DNA from: a virus
Strand: one strand, 5' to 3'
Virus record (IMG/VR): IMGVR_UViG_3300050821_005203
Coordinates: 1 to 59,499 of that record
Length of the DNA stretch: 59,499 nucleotides
Part shown: in pieces, positions 1 to 6,064 of the stretch
Layout of the letters: every line of letters starts with the position of its first letter
How positions within the stretch are numbered: position 1 is the first letter of the stretch
The notes under the pieces: generated by a model
Seen by the model: only the letters and a program-made list of their open reading frames with translations
Told to the model about the DNA's origin: nothing
Database searches by the model: none
Program-made: the position numbers and the translations under genes

Positions 1-102
1 CGCCTTGTAGAGCCGGCCGTCCCGTTGTAGCGGAAACTCACGCTCGATGAGGGACCGTAGAGGATACGATTTGGCGGCGTCGATCTGGTCTTGCGGGATC
101 AT
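1..102 (-). CDS. DNA primase, N-terminal fragment (cut by window edge)
   Basis: Only the first 34 codons are inside the window; the gene runs off the left edge. The translation begins MIPQDQIDAAKSYPLRSLIE and continues with an R-D-G-x-LYKA stretch. This is the segment that precedes the CHC2 zinc finger of DnaG-type phage primases, which make RNA primers for replication. The ATG overlaps the stop of the upstream gcrA-like gene (ATGA), so translation is probably coupled. The zinc finger and catalytic TOPRIM domain are not visible, so the call rests on the N-terminal pattern alone. Confidence 0.6.
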   Translation of the reverse strand, partial: MIPQDQIDAAKSYPLRSLIEREFPLQRDGRLYKA

Positions 103-554
103 TCCGCCTCTCTCGGACGATAAGCAAGCGCCGCGTGCGCCGCACAGTACGGCCTATCCGATAGAACGCGGTCGCCGCAGAAGTGGAAGTCCTTATCGCC
201 CGGATGCCCGTGCGGCCATAGACAGCCGCGCTGAGGGAAGCGGTTCGGTGTCAGGTTGCCGATGGAGTCCAACTCTTGTCGACGTAGCTTGCGTCGCCAT
301 GCTGCGGCGGTTCTTCTTGCACGCGCTGCCGGGCTGTAGTCCGTTATCCGAGACTTGGGAGGGATAGATATGCCGGAACGGCCGCACTTGCTTATCACCA
401 TGTTCTTGGTGATGCCGAGAACGCGCGCAACCTGCGTTGTTGTAAGGCCCTCTGCTACGAGTCGCCGAAGCTCATCAACCAAGGCTTGCGTCCACACGAA
501 TGGCGCGTGGGTTGTATCGGCGGAATCGATAGATATATCTTGATGGTTTTGCAC
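99..554 (-). CDS. GcrA-family cell cycle regulator homologue
   Basis: A 151-residue protein. Residues 20-60 form a helix-turn-helix (WTQALVDELRRLVAEGLT followed by TTQVARVLGITKNMVISKCG). The C-terminus has the second GcrA hallmark, CLWPHGHPGDKDFHFCGD with a nearby PYC-x2-H. GcrA binds sigma70 and m6A-methylated promoter DNA in Alphaproteobacteria and activates cell-cycle genes. The length fits the family (about 150-180 residues). The GTG start is chosen because GAGG lies six bases upstream. The gene sits directly before a primase, so a phage copy could redirect host sigma70 towards phage or cell-cycle promoters. Family membership is well supported; the regulatory role is inferred. Confidence 0.85.
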   Translation of the reverse strand: MQNHQDISIDSADTTHAPFVWTQALVDELRRLVAEGLTTTQVARVLGITKNMVISKCGRSGISIPPKSRITDYSPAARARRTAAAWRRKLRRQELDSIGNLTPNRFPQRGCLWPHGHPGDKDFHFCGDRVLSDRPYCAAHAALAYRPREAE

Positions 555-578
555 GGCAAACCTCGCTCCTGCTGTGCT

Positions 579-611
579 GGGCCGCCGGGGGTTGGCATCG
601 CCCGGCGGCCC
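579..611. terminator. Perfect 11-bp hairpin upstream of the gcrA-like gene
   Basis: GGGCCGCCGGG (579-589) and CCCGGCGGCCC (601-611) are perfect inverted repeats around an 11-base loop. On the plus strand the stem is followed by TTCGTTTC, on the minus strand by GC-rich sequence. It lies between two minus-strand genes (668-871 and 99-554). On the minus transcript it would be an attenuator or RNA-stability hairpin; a plus-strand terminator is the other option. Confidence 0.45.
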
Positions 612-667
612 TTCGTTTCAGTATCGTGACGCCGATTTTAGGCGGGCGTCAAGCCGTAATTGGGCGT

Positions 668-871
668 TTAGTGTGAGGCGGCGACGGTCAGGTCGCGGAT
701 CTGCTCGTCGGTGTAGGTCGGCTCTCCGACGTGCAGTCCGTGACTGACGGAGCAATATTCCTCGCCCCGCGAGTTGCGCGGCCAAGCATGTGCACGCTCT
801 AGGGTTCGCTTCTGGCTGCGGGTCAAATTGATCGTGCTGCCGCTCGGCGCTTGATACGTGAAGACCTTCAT
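668..871 (-). CDS. Hypothetical small protein (67 aa)
   Basis: The product starts MKVFTYQAPSGSTINLTRSQ and ends in a T-Y-T-D-E-Q-I-R-D-L helix. No family is recognised. The start is set by a strong ribosome-binding site, GGAGG six bases upstream of the ATG. An in-frame ATG further upstream at 988 lacks one and would overlap the next gene. It is part of the left minus-strand early cluster ending in the primase. The basic, glycine-poor composition looks coding, but nothing indicates a function. Confidence 0.6.
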   Translation of the reverse strand: MKVFTYQAPSGSTINLTRSQKRTLERAHAWPRNSRGEEYCSVSHGLHVGEPTYTDEQIRDLTVAASH

Positions 872-896
872 CGGGTTCCTCCAAAGACCGGGGTTG

Positions 897-1064
897 TCAA
901 CAATTTGGTCCGGCGATGTCTTCGCCGGGATATTCGTCGTCGTCCTCGTCGAAATCATGCTCGTCGAGACCGTCTTCCTCGCACGCAAAGCAAAATCCGC
1001 CGCGCAATTCGATCTTGGTCAACATTCCGTGTATCGTGCAGCGGCCAGCTAGGATGTCTATCAT
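897..1064 (-). CDS. Hypothetical acidic small protein (55 aa)
   Basis: The N-terminal half carries CTIHG and FCFACEED, giving three or four cysteines that could bind a metal. The C-terminal half is extremely acidic, with runs such as HDFDEDDDEYPGEDIAG. Acidic proteins of this size in phages are often DNA mimics or sigma/anti-restriction factors, but no such family is recognised here. The start lies 11 bases after the stop of the upstream gene, with a GAG nearby. An alternative frame of the same DNA encodes a hydrophobic plus-strand peptide, judged a shadow. Confidence 0.6.
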   Translation of the reverse strand: MIDILAGRCTIHGMLTKIELRGGFCFACEEDGLDEHDFDEDDDEYPGEDIAGPNC

Positions 1065-1075
1065 CGGGCGTTTGC

Positions 1076-1450
1076 TCAGATTTCCGGGACGATCTGAATT
1101 TCGATCAGTCGTCCCTTTTCGAAGGTAGCATTATATTCGTGCGGCTGATATCGGAGCAGCTCTCCGTTAGGGCCGAGGCATTTGCCACCTTGGTGGAGGA
1201 CGCCGCCGCGGCCACGATAGGGCTGTCCGTCTTCAGTGGAATATTCGCCTCCGTAGAAATTCACGACACCTTCGAAGTCGGGCGCTTCGGCGATACCCTC
1301 TTGATGAAGGAAGCCATTGGCGATTAACAGTCTTCCGTCTTCGGTGATGATGTGTTCAACCATTGAACAACCGAGATCCTTGGTCTGAAGTTGGCCCTTG
1401 AAGCCATCAGGCAGCGGCCGTTCGCAGCGGATTGTGTCGTACAGGCCCAT
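1076..1450 (-). CDS. Hypothetical phage protein, MGLYDT type (124 aa)
   Basis: The protein begins MGLYDTIRCERPLPDGFKG. This resembles a loose family of small phage proteins starting M-G-[LM]-[YF]-D whose function is unknown. The rest is a mix of short beta-like segments rich in glycine and tyrosine (GVVNFYGGEYSTEDGQPY), without membrane segments or cysteine clusters. Its neighbours are other small minus-strand early genes, and spacing to the next gene is 11 bases. It is clearly coding, but no role can be assigned. Confidence 0.65.
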   Translation of the reverse strand: MGLYDTIRCERPLPDGFKGQLQTKDLGCSMVEHIITEDGRLLIANGFLHQEGIAEAPDFEGVVNFYGGEYSTEDGQPYRGRGGVLHQGGKCLGPNGELLRYQPHEYNATFEKGRLIEIQIVPEI

Positions 1451-1472
1451 GGATCCTCCGATACGGGCGTTT

Positions 1473-1625
1473 CTACGATTGCGGCTTGATGGTGAGATCT
1501 TCCGGCTTCACCCAAGCCAGCTTGACGACATCGTAGACGAGGCCCGCTTTCAAGTTCGCCATGTAGGTTACGTGCGCGGCCTTACAGATCGCGATCTCGC
1601 GCGGCTTCATGTCGGTGGTCTTCAT
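1473..1625 (-). CDS. Hypothetical small protein (50 aa)
   Basis: A 50-residue protein starting MKTTDMKPREIAICKAAHVT. The start is supported by AGAGG nine bases upstream. A longer in-frame reading extends beyond the divergent promoter region and is rejected. It is the first gene of the leftward early operon, directly downstream of the minus-oriented promoter at 1696-1669. No domain is recognised. Confidence 0.55.
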   Translation of the reverse strand: MKTTDMKPREIAICKAAHVTYMANLKAGLVYDVVKLAWVKPEDLTIKPQS

Positions 1626-1647
1626 CGGGCTGACCTCTCTTTTGCTC

Positions 1648-1696
1648 TTGCGTTCTGCTCCTCGGTCGAATATATACATCCCAGGCAAGAGTGCAA
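1648..1696. promoter_or_regulatory. Divergent promoter region sharing one AT-rich core
   Basis: Leftward: TTGCAC (1696-1691), 16 bases, then TATATT (1674-1669). Rightward: TTGCGT (1648-1653), 17 bases, then TATATA (1671-1676). Both fit a sigma70-like promoter only moderately at the -35, but the overlapping -10 boxes lie in the only AT-rich stretch between two divergent gene clusters. Overlapping -10 elements would make the two directions mutually exclusive. Confidence 0.5.
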
Positions 1697-1707
1697 GAGG
1701 ATATTTG

Positions 1708-2334
1708 TTGCACACAGATAAAAAATTGGGGTTCCCCCGGCCGTACCTAAGGGATGGGGTGCCGAGCCTCTCGATCGAGAGGCAAATGGATATGCTTCGC
1801 GAGGCAGGTGTTGATGTGTCGAACCCCCGGATGCTGTACGTCGATCGACTGTCCAAGGCTGCGGTCAAGAAACGCGACCCGGCCGCTTTGAAGCAGCGCG
1901 CGTCCCTGCTCGACCCGGAACATGACGGAGAGACGATCTACATCGCGGGCCTGCGAGTGCTTGGTTGGACGATGAACGACATTGCCCGAGCTCTGCTAGC
2001 CGCCGCGAATAGCAACACGAACGTGCATTGCGTTGACACCGGAACGACTTACTCAGCCGACATGCCCGGCCCCGCGCTCCTCGAGGCTCTGGCGAGCGCC
2101 GAGGAAGCACATCGGCGCGGTGTGGCGCAGGACAGGCAGACGCGCGCCACCACCGCATCCCAACGAAAGCGAGCAAAGGCCAAACAGGCGGCGCTCAACA
2201 AGATCCGGGAGCGCTGGCGGGATCGCGCACACGACACCGATGCTCTCATAGCCGAGAGCGGACTCAGCCGGCGCACGGTCTATACCGCGCTTGGCCCCAG
2301 GTTCGAGGGCGACGCAGGAGTCGAACATGCCTGA
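1708..2334 (+). CDS. Resolvase-like protein with C-terminal HTH, apparently catalytically dead
   Basis: The N-terminal part (PYLRDGVPSLSIERQMDMLR then YVDRLSKAAVKKRDPAALKQ) has the layout of a serine-recombinase catalytic domain: YxR-x-S...Q near the start and a regularly spaced D-R. However, the catalytic serine after YLR is replaced (YLRDGV). The middle is an alanine-rich, basic helical linker. The last 40 residues form a helix-turn-helix (DALIAESGLSRRTVYTALGP). A TTG start with AGAGG seven bases upstream fits best, because the first ATG in frame lies inside the opposite gene. It overlaps the methyltransferase gene by eight bases. A DNA-binding regulator derived from a resolvase is the likeliest reading; the serine loss argues against recombination. 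Confidence 0.55.
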   Translation: MHTDKKLGFPRPYLRDGVPSLSIERQMDMLREAGVDVSNPRMLYVDRLSKAAVKKRDPAALKQRASLLDPEHDGETIYIAGLRVLGWTMNDIARALLAAANSNTNVHCVDTGTTYSADMPGPALLEALASAEEAHRRGVAQDRQTRATTASQRKRAKAKQAALNKIRERWRDRAHDTDALIAESGLSRRTVYTALGPRFEGDAGVEHA

Positions 2335-3071
2335 CGACGGCCCCCTTGTCTTATCCCTCTTCCCCGGCATCGGGCTGCTTGATATGGCTTTTGAGGAGGC
2401 GGGCTTCTGTATTGTTCGCGGGCCTGATTTGCTGTGGGGCGGAGATATTCGCCGCTTCAATCCGCCAGCAGGAAAATTTGATGGCGTGATCGGTGGTCCC
2501 CCTTGCCAGGCTTGGTCTCAGCTTCGGTTCATCGTGGCGGCGAACGGTTTCTCGACCGCGCCCGATCTGATTCCCGAATTCGAGCGCTGCGTCGGTGCAG
2601 CGCAGCCCCGCTGGTTCCTGATGGAAAATGTGCCGGCGGCACCCGAACCGAAGGTCGCCGGGTATTTGGTGCGGTCGGAAATGCTGCGCGACTTATGGGT
2701 GGGCGGCGCGACAGAGAGGCTGCGCCGATTTAGCTTCGGCACTGAACAGGGATCGCGGTTGCCGATCGCGACCAGGGCACTACACGAGATAGAAGGCGAG
2801 CCGGCAGTCACCTGTGATCTACGCCGCCGGCCAGTCCGGTTGGGTGGCTCGCGGAAGCCGAAGGAGAGCGGCGGGAGAACGTCGTCTCTAAACCGCGGCG
2901 GTGGGGCTGAAACGCTGGAACGAATGCTGGAGTTGTCTGGTCTGCCGCCCGATTTCTGCAGAGTGCCCGCTGACGCAGACCGGTCGGAAGCGCGTCATCG
3001 GCAATGGCGTGCCGCTTCCGATGGGCCGAGCGGTCGCAGAAGCTGTGAGGACGGTCCATGTGCAAATCTAA
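2327..3071 (+). pseudogene. C5 cytosine DNA methyltransferase, frameshifted
   Basis: Makes 5-methylcytosine in DNA using SAM. Visible motifs: motif I LSLFPGIGLLDMAFEEAGF (residues 9-27), the catalytic PC motif GGPPCQAWS with Cys60, motif VI FLMENVP near residue 100, and RLRRFSFGT (motif VIII) near 131. After SGLPPDF (residue 210, about base 2956) the reading frame loses similarity. One base over, it resumes as PLTQTGRKRVIGNGVPLPMG (motif X) and ends at 3071. The restored stop overlaps the next start (3058) normally, whereas the uninterrupted frame runs on to 3217 through that gene. It is therefore a broken gene, a sequencing error or, less likely, a recoding site. Phage methyltransferases of this type usually protect against host restriction. 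Confidence 0.8.
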
Positions 3072-3255
3072 CAACGCGTGCTCGAATACGACCGTCATTA
3101 ACATCAGAACGACCAGGGAAATCCGGGATCGCCTCGATGCTGCGGCTAAGGTTGACGGTCTCAGGCGCACCGATTTCATTCTCAGGGCGGCACGCATCCG
3201 AGCTATCGAAATTTTGACGCGCGGAGCGCAAAACGAGAGGAATTTGCCAGAATGA
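3058..3255 (+). CDS. Ribbon-helix-helix protein, DUF1778/TacA-antitoxin-like
   Basis: A 65-residue protein whose core, VINIRTTREIRDRLDAAAKV followed by RRTDFILRAARIRAIEIL, matches the beta-helix-helix pattern of MetJ/Arc proteins. It most resembles the DUF1778 antitoxin subgroup (I-N-x-R-x-T...R..ID.AA...G..R.DFIL.A). Such proteins bind operator DNA as dimers. No GNAT toxin gene follows, so it is an orphan antitoxin-like regulator rather than a complete toxin-antitoxin pair. It starts 14 bases inside the restored methyltransferase 3' end. Confidence 0.6.
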   Translation: MCKSNNACSNTTVINIRTTREIRDRLDAAAKVDGLRRTDFILRAARIRAIEILTRGAQNERNLPE

Positions 3256-3461
3256 ATGGCATGAAAACCACTATTGCGACTCGTTTGTGCGGCCCGAAAT
3301 ATCTCCGGGGCATCGTCGAGCGCTGCGATGGCTCGTGCTGTGGACTGCGCCCGGACGGCACTGTGGATGTAGAACAGACGGAGCGGCTGAACGCAGCCTC
3401 TCCGGATGGTGGAGATTGCCGAGTTTATGGAGATATGGTTGTGCGAGGGCCTATATCGTGA
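3252..3461 (+). CDS. Hypothetical small protein (69 aa)
   Basis: It begins MNGMKTTIATRLCGPKYLRG. Four cysteines (RLCG, VERCDGSCCG, GDCR) suggest a possible metal site, but spacing does not match a known finger. The start overlaps the upstream stop as ATGA and the end overlaps the next start as GTGA, placing it firmly in the coupled small-gene cluster. Function unknown. Confidence 0.55.
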   Translation: MNGMKTTIATRLCGPKYLRGIVERCDGSCCGLRPDGTVDVEQTERLNAASPDGGDCRVYGDMVVRGPIS

Positions 3462-3625
3462 GCAAGGAAACGACCATTGAGGAGCATATAGAGCGAGCTC
3501 GCGAGCTGATCGAGCACGTGTTAACTCAAATCGACCACTGCGATCGAGCCGATATCAAATTCGCGCTGTGGCAGGCCCGTGACGAACTCGCTATGGTACT
3601 GGCTGTCGATGTGCAAAATGCCTGA
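3458..3625 (+). CDS. Hypothetical helical small protein (55 aa)
   Basis: It starts at GTG overlapping the preceding stop (GTGA). The sequence VSKETTIEEHIERARELIEH and the following D-R-A-D-I-K-F-A-L-W-Q-A-R-D-E-L-A segment predict two amphipathic helices. Its first codons (S-K-E-T-T-I) follow the shared S-x-[DE]-x-T-T start pattern of this cluster. No family is recognised. Confidence 0.55.
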   Translation: MSKETTIEEHIERARELIEHVLTQIDHCDRADIKFALWQARDELAMVLAVDVQNA

Positions 3626-3875
3626 CGACCAACCACAATCGACCGTTAGGCTGGACACAAGCGGGGACGAATTAAAGATGCTGCGCGACGTCGTCCTGCG
3701 AGCGCACCAGATGACGGGTGGCGCTTATATTCAGTCGGACGCGGAGATGATGCGGCGCGCGCACAGACTGCTCGAGGCCGCCGTCGAGGCGTCTCCGGTG
3801 TTGCGCGGCTTCCTCGGTCGTGGTGGGCCATTCGCCGACCGCGACATCCTAACCGGCTCCGGAGATCTATCGTGA
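3618..3875 (+). CDS. Hypothetical small protein (85 aa)
   Basis: The start codon in GTGCAAAATGCCTGA overlaps the previous stop by eight bases and carries the cluster's GCAAA(A)TG cassette. The protein begins MPDDQPQSTVRLDTSGDELK; the body is helical (MLRDVVLRAHQMTGG and MMRRAHRLLEAAVEA). No motif identifies a function. The longer in-frame reading from 3579 would overlap the upstream gene by more than 40 bases and is not preferred. Confidence 0.55.
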   Translation: MPDDQPQSTVRLDTSGDELKMLRDVVLRAHQMTGGAYIQSDAEMMRRAHRLLEAAVEASPVLRGFLGRGGPFADRDILTGSGDLS

Positions 3876-4186
3876 ATGATCAACTGAATACGACCGATCC
3901 TGGTATCGCTTCCAAAGAGCGGATTTGCCAACGTTGCGGCAGAGATCATTGGCGCGACGATATCGTGTGCAACGACTGCGCTAGTAGAGAGGGCTCGCAA
4001 AGGACCCAACGCGACGTCTTCTGGCGAGGGTCGCCGTCGGACGTGATCGCGTGGTGCGCCTTGGATCGCGACGGCCAACTGATGGCGAATTCGGTTCGCG
4101 CCCGTCCCGAGGATGTTCGGCTGGCTTGCGGCGAGTGCGTTCCTCTTCGTGTTCGAGTCAGCTATGAACCGGAGACAGAAACGTGA
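3872..4186 (+). CDS. Zinc-ribbon hypothetical protein (104 aa)
   Basis: The GTG start overlaps the upstream stop. Residues 14-35 contain ICQRCGRDHWRDDIVCNDCA, a C-x2-C...C-x2-C knuckle that probably binds one zinc ion. A further Cys pair (LACGECVPLR) lies near the end. The middle has tryptophan-rich short strands. Zinc knuckles in tiny phage proteins usually mediate nucleic-acid or protein contacts; nothing more specific can be said. Confidence 0.6.
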   Translation: MNDQLNTTDPGIASKERICQRCGRDHWRDDIVCNDCASREGSQRTQRDVFWRGSPSDVIAWCALDRDGQLMANSVRARPEDVRLACGECVPLRVRVSYEPETET

Positions 4187-4407
4187 GCGAGCAAAGGACC
4201 ACTTATGCCGCGCTGCGGGAGGCTATGAATACCGCGGTCGACGCGATGATCCGTGCTGATAATATGTGGTCAATCAATTCCATCCCGCGCCTAAAGCGCG
4301 CGTGGCTGGCGGCAGTCGACGTGCTTGAGACAGAGGCCCGGCAAGTTGCCGCCGCAGAGGTGGCGCGCGCTAGTCTCGAATTGTCAGGGCGTGCAAATGA
4401 AAAGTGA
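4183..4407 (+). CDS. Hypothetical helical protein (74 aa)
   Basis: The protein begins MSEQRTTYAALREAMNTAVD, again with the S-[DE]-Q-x-T-T opening typical of this cluster. The rest is alpha-helical and alanine-rich (AWLAAVDVLETEARQVAAAE). A GTGA overlap links it to the upstream stop. No known domain. Confidence 0.55.
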   Translation: MSEQRTTYAALREAMNTAVDAMIRADNMWSINSIPRLKRAWLAAVDVLETEARQVAAAEVARASLELSGRANEK

Positions 4408-4537
4408 CGAGAGCAAAACGACCCTAACGAGGAAATGCTGTTGCGTATGTGGCTGGGTCTATTATCTCGACCGCTGGCAGTGCGTCTGGTGCAAATCATG
4501 GCTGACATATCGCGACGTTCTCAGGCTGTACAAATGA
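4397..4537 (+). CDS. Small zinc-knuckle protein (46 aa)
   Basis: Starts in the GCGTGCAAATG cassette, 11 bases inside the preceding gene. The protein MKSDESKTTLTRKCCCVCGW ... QCVWC has a compact C-x2-C...C-x2-C arrangement with aromatic residues, a likely single-zinc rubredoxin-type knuckle. It ends with an ATGA overlap into the next gene. Function unknown. Confidence 0.55.
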   Translation: MKSDESKTTLTRKCCCVCGWVYYLDRWQCVWCKSWLTYRDVLRLYK

Positions 4538-4683
4538 AAACTCCCGCTTCTGATATGACCGTGTACCGCTGCGGTCAGGCGGCAGCGATGGCCGATAATC
4601 TGCATCTGGACGGAGACAAATATTGGTCAAACGTCGCGGCGGTCGTGCTAAAGCGAATTCCTGCGGGCATGCGCAGAAGATGA
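4534..4683 (+). CDS. Hypothetical small protein, possibly truncated by frameshift (49 aa)
   Basis: It begins MKTPASDMTVYRCGQAAAMA and includes LHLDGDKYWSNVAAVVLKRI. The start follows GTACAAATG and overlaps the upstream stop. The protein ends abruptly (AGMRRR), while coding-like sequence continues in another frame up to 4807, so the true product may be longer. No family recognised. Confidence 0.45.
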   Translation: MKTPASDMTVYRCGQAAAMADNLHLDGDKYWSNVAAVVLKRIPAGMRRR

Positions 4684-4807
4684 TGCCGTCGAGCGAATAG
4701 CTGGCCGGATTAACTCATTTAACCTCACGCACCGGGAATTGAAGACGGCCACTCGCCGCGTCCTCTTGTCGCTCTGCAGCGAGCTAGGAGCGCAAAATGT
4801 CGAATGA
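4652..4807 (+). pseudogene. Orphan coding segment without a normal start
   Basis: Frame 2 stays open from 4652 to a TGA at 4805 and reads DDAVERIAGRINSFNLTHRE followed by LKTATRRVLLSLCSELGAQN. This is a plausible helical sequence and ends in a GGAGCGCAAAATG junction like neighbouring real genes. It has no ATG, GTG or TTG start. It is probably the 3' part of the gene at 4534 displaced by a one-base frameshift; a CTG at 4661 is the only near-cognate start. Confidence 0.4.
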
Positions 4808-4973
4808 CCAAACCACCGATCCGACAGATCGAGACCGAAAGCTAGCTGCCTATTGGACTGAGCGGGGCGACTTGCGAGCGTGGATCGCTGGTATCATCGC
4901 GGCTACGCGGCGTGCCGAGCGTGAGGAATGCCTCCAACGTGCTTACGATGCTATGGAGCCACGGAACCTTTAA
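4797..4973 (+). CDS. Hypothetical small protein (58 aa)
   Basis: The ATG follows GGAG with the CGCAAA spacer, the best example of the cluster's start cassette. The product begins MSNDQTTDPTDRDRKLAAYW and continues with a helical stretch (IAGIIAATRRAEREECLQRA). One cysteine, no membrane segment. Function unknown. Confidence 0.55.
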   Translation: MSNDQTTDPTDRDRKLAAYWTERGDLRAWIAGIIAATRRAEREECLQRAYDAMEPRNL

Positions 4974-4987
4974 TCAGAAGGTGCTTG

Positions 4988-5236
4988 ATGCAATCCGAAA
5001 CGCGAACTGAGCAGACGATCGATCTGATTGAGCGCGTAGCGCGAGCGCTCAAGCCGCAAGCATTCAAGATTTATGACGCCGGCTACCCTTCTGGACTTCG
5101 GGCGAATTGGCTCGCCGAAACCGCATTTCGCAACGCCGAAAAGAACGTCAAGCGGGCTCGAAAGGATGCGGAGATAGCCGTGAAGATCGTGCAGGAGACG
5201 CAAAATGCCGACCACCACATCCCAAGCTATACATGA
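4988..5236 (+). CDS. Hypothetical small protein (82 aa)
   Basis: It starts MQSETRTEQTIDLIERVARA, with AAGG six bases upstream of the ATG. The segment ERVARALKPQAF and the helix AETAFRNAEKNVKRARKDAE suggest an all-helical fold. It resembles small phage proteins that open with an I-E-R-V-A-R-A helix. The last codons read through another cassette-like GACGCAAAATG, where an internal ten-codon ORF begins; this is not annotated separately. Confidence 0.5.
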   Translation: MQSETRTEQTIDLIERVARALKPQAFKIYDAGYPSGLRANWLAETAFRNAEKNVKRARKDAEIAVKIVQETQNADHHIPSYT

Positions 5237-5499
5237 GTGATTGCTTCGGGTATCTGCGGTGGTCCCCAACATCGTGCCAGCGCTGTGGTTACGAGCGCGC
5301 TGATTGTAATTGCGTCGGCGGGTTCGCTGAATCTACCATCGAAGAGATCGCGCTGGCTATTTGGCGCGAGCGGGAGATTGGGTTTCCGCCCCGCGTCCGC
5401 CGATTCAGCCCGGATGCTATTGATCGCGAAAGCGGCGCGTGGCAGGCAGTAGTGCGAGAGGCACACCGCCGGGCTATTCGGCGCACTGTACGTCGATGA
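5233..5499 (+). CDS. Cys-rich hypothetical protein (88 aa)
   Basis: An ATGA overlap with the upstream stop sets the start. Residues 14-30 contain CQRCGYERADCNC, a possible zinc site. The remaining residues (STIEEIALAIWREREIGFPP and IDRESGAWQAVVREAHRRAI) form helices ending in a basic tail (RRTVRR), suggesting nucleic-acid contact. Function unknown. Confidence 0.55.
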   Translation: MSDCFGYLRWSPTSCQRCGYERADCNCVGGFAESTIEEIALAIWREREIGFPPRVRRFSPDAIDRESGAWQAVVREAHRRAIRRTVRR

Positions 5500-5672
5500 C
5501 GGTCGAACGGCTATCCCGGCGATGCCCTGCGTGTCTCGAAAGGTTTGCGCCGCGTTCTCTAAGGCAGAGATTTTGCTCCCGGTCATGTTCGGCCAAAGCG
5601 CTGCGATTGCGCTGGGCACCGAGAGTGACCCCACTTGATGATTTCGAGGAGTTCATGAATGTCGAGCGATAA
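5496..5672 (+). CDS. Small zinc-finger protein (58 aa)
   Basis: The protein begins MTVERLSRRCPACLERFAPR and continues RQRFCSRSCSAKALRLRW. The C-x2-C...C-x3-C pattern with 'RFCSRSC' is the treble-clef/FCS-like knuckle often seen in HNH-associated and phage zinc proteins. The start overlaps the previous stop (ATGA). A nucleic-acid binding role is plausible but inferred. Confidence 0.55.
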   Translation: MTVERLSRRCPACLERFAPRSLRQRFCSRSCSAKALRLRWAPRVTPLDDFEEFMNVER

Positions 5673-5889
5673 CCAACCGACCCCATTCGCCTATACCGTC
5701 TACTATCGGCGACGTGACGGAGTTGGCACGCGCATTTGGGATCGCGGGCTCACCCAGTCAGAAGCCATCGCGCAACAGCGGTGGTGTTTCCAGAACGTTG
5801 CAACAGCAGCATCGATGGTCTGGATCTTACGTGATGACGGATCGCTGCTCGGCGAAGCCATGCTGCGGGAGCGTGCAAATGGCGGCTGA
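5659..5889 (+). CDS. Hypothetical small protein (76 aa)
   Basis: It opens MSSDNQPTPFAYTVYYRRRD, with the cluster's S-D-N-Q-P-T start pattern. Beta-strand-like aromatic segments alternate with a helix (LTQSEAIAQQRWCFQ). It overlaps both neighbours by about ten bases. No family is recognised. Confidence 0.5.
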   Translation: MSSDNQPTPFAYTVYYRRRDGVGTRIWDRGLTQSEAIAQQRWCFQNVATAASMVWILRDDGSLLGEAMLRERANGG

Positions 5890-6064
5890 GCAAACGACCA
5901 TTCCTACCGCCGCAGATCTGAATTATGGGGAGGGGCACTTTGATGGAGTGCGAGAGGAACGCGAGCGCTGCGCAAAGCTGGTCGAGGAAGAGTGCGTTTA
6001 TATGGTGGGCAGGATTCAGGCTGCTGCGATAGCTCGTAAAATCAGGAGTGCAAATGGAAAGTAG
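5879..6064 (+). CDS. Hypothetical small protein (61 aa)
   Basis: The start lies in GGGAGCGTGCAAATG and overlaps the upstream stop by 11 bases. The protein begins MAAEQTTIPTAADLNYGEGH and is followed by a charged helix (REERERCAKLVEEECV) and an R-I-Q-A-A-A-I-A-R-K-I-R tail. Such E-R-x-R-C-A-x-L-V-E sequences are common in small phage proteins of unknown role. Confidence 0.5.
   Translation: MAAEQTTIPTAADLNYGEGHFDGVREERERCAKLVEEECVYMVGRIQAAAIARKIRSANGK

Noticed and set aside
1708-2334. Active serine integrase
   Set aside because: Too short for a large serine recombinase, catalytic serine not found, and no attachment-site repeats seen nearby.
2952-3217. Extension of the methyltransferase frame to 3217
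   Set aside because: After residue 210 it loses all similarity and overlaps the RHH gene for 160 bases; the restored frame contains motif X, so the extension is not the real C-terminus.
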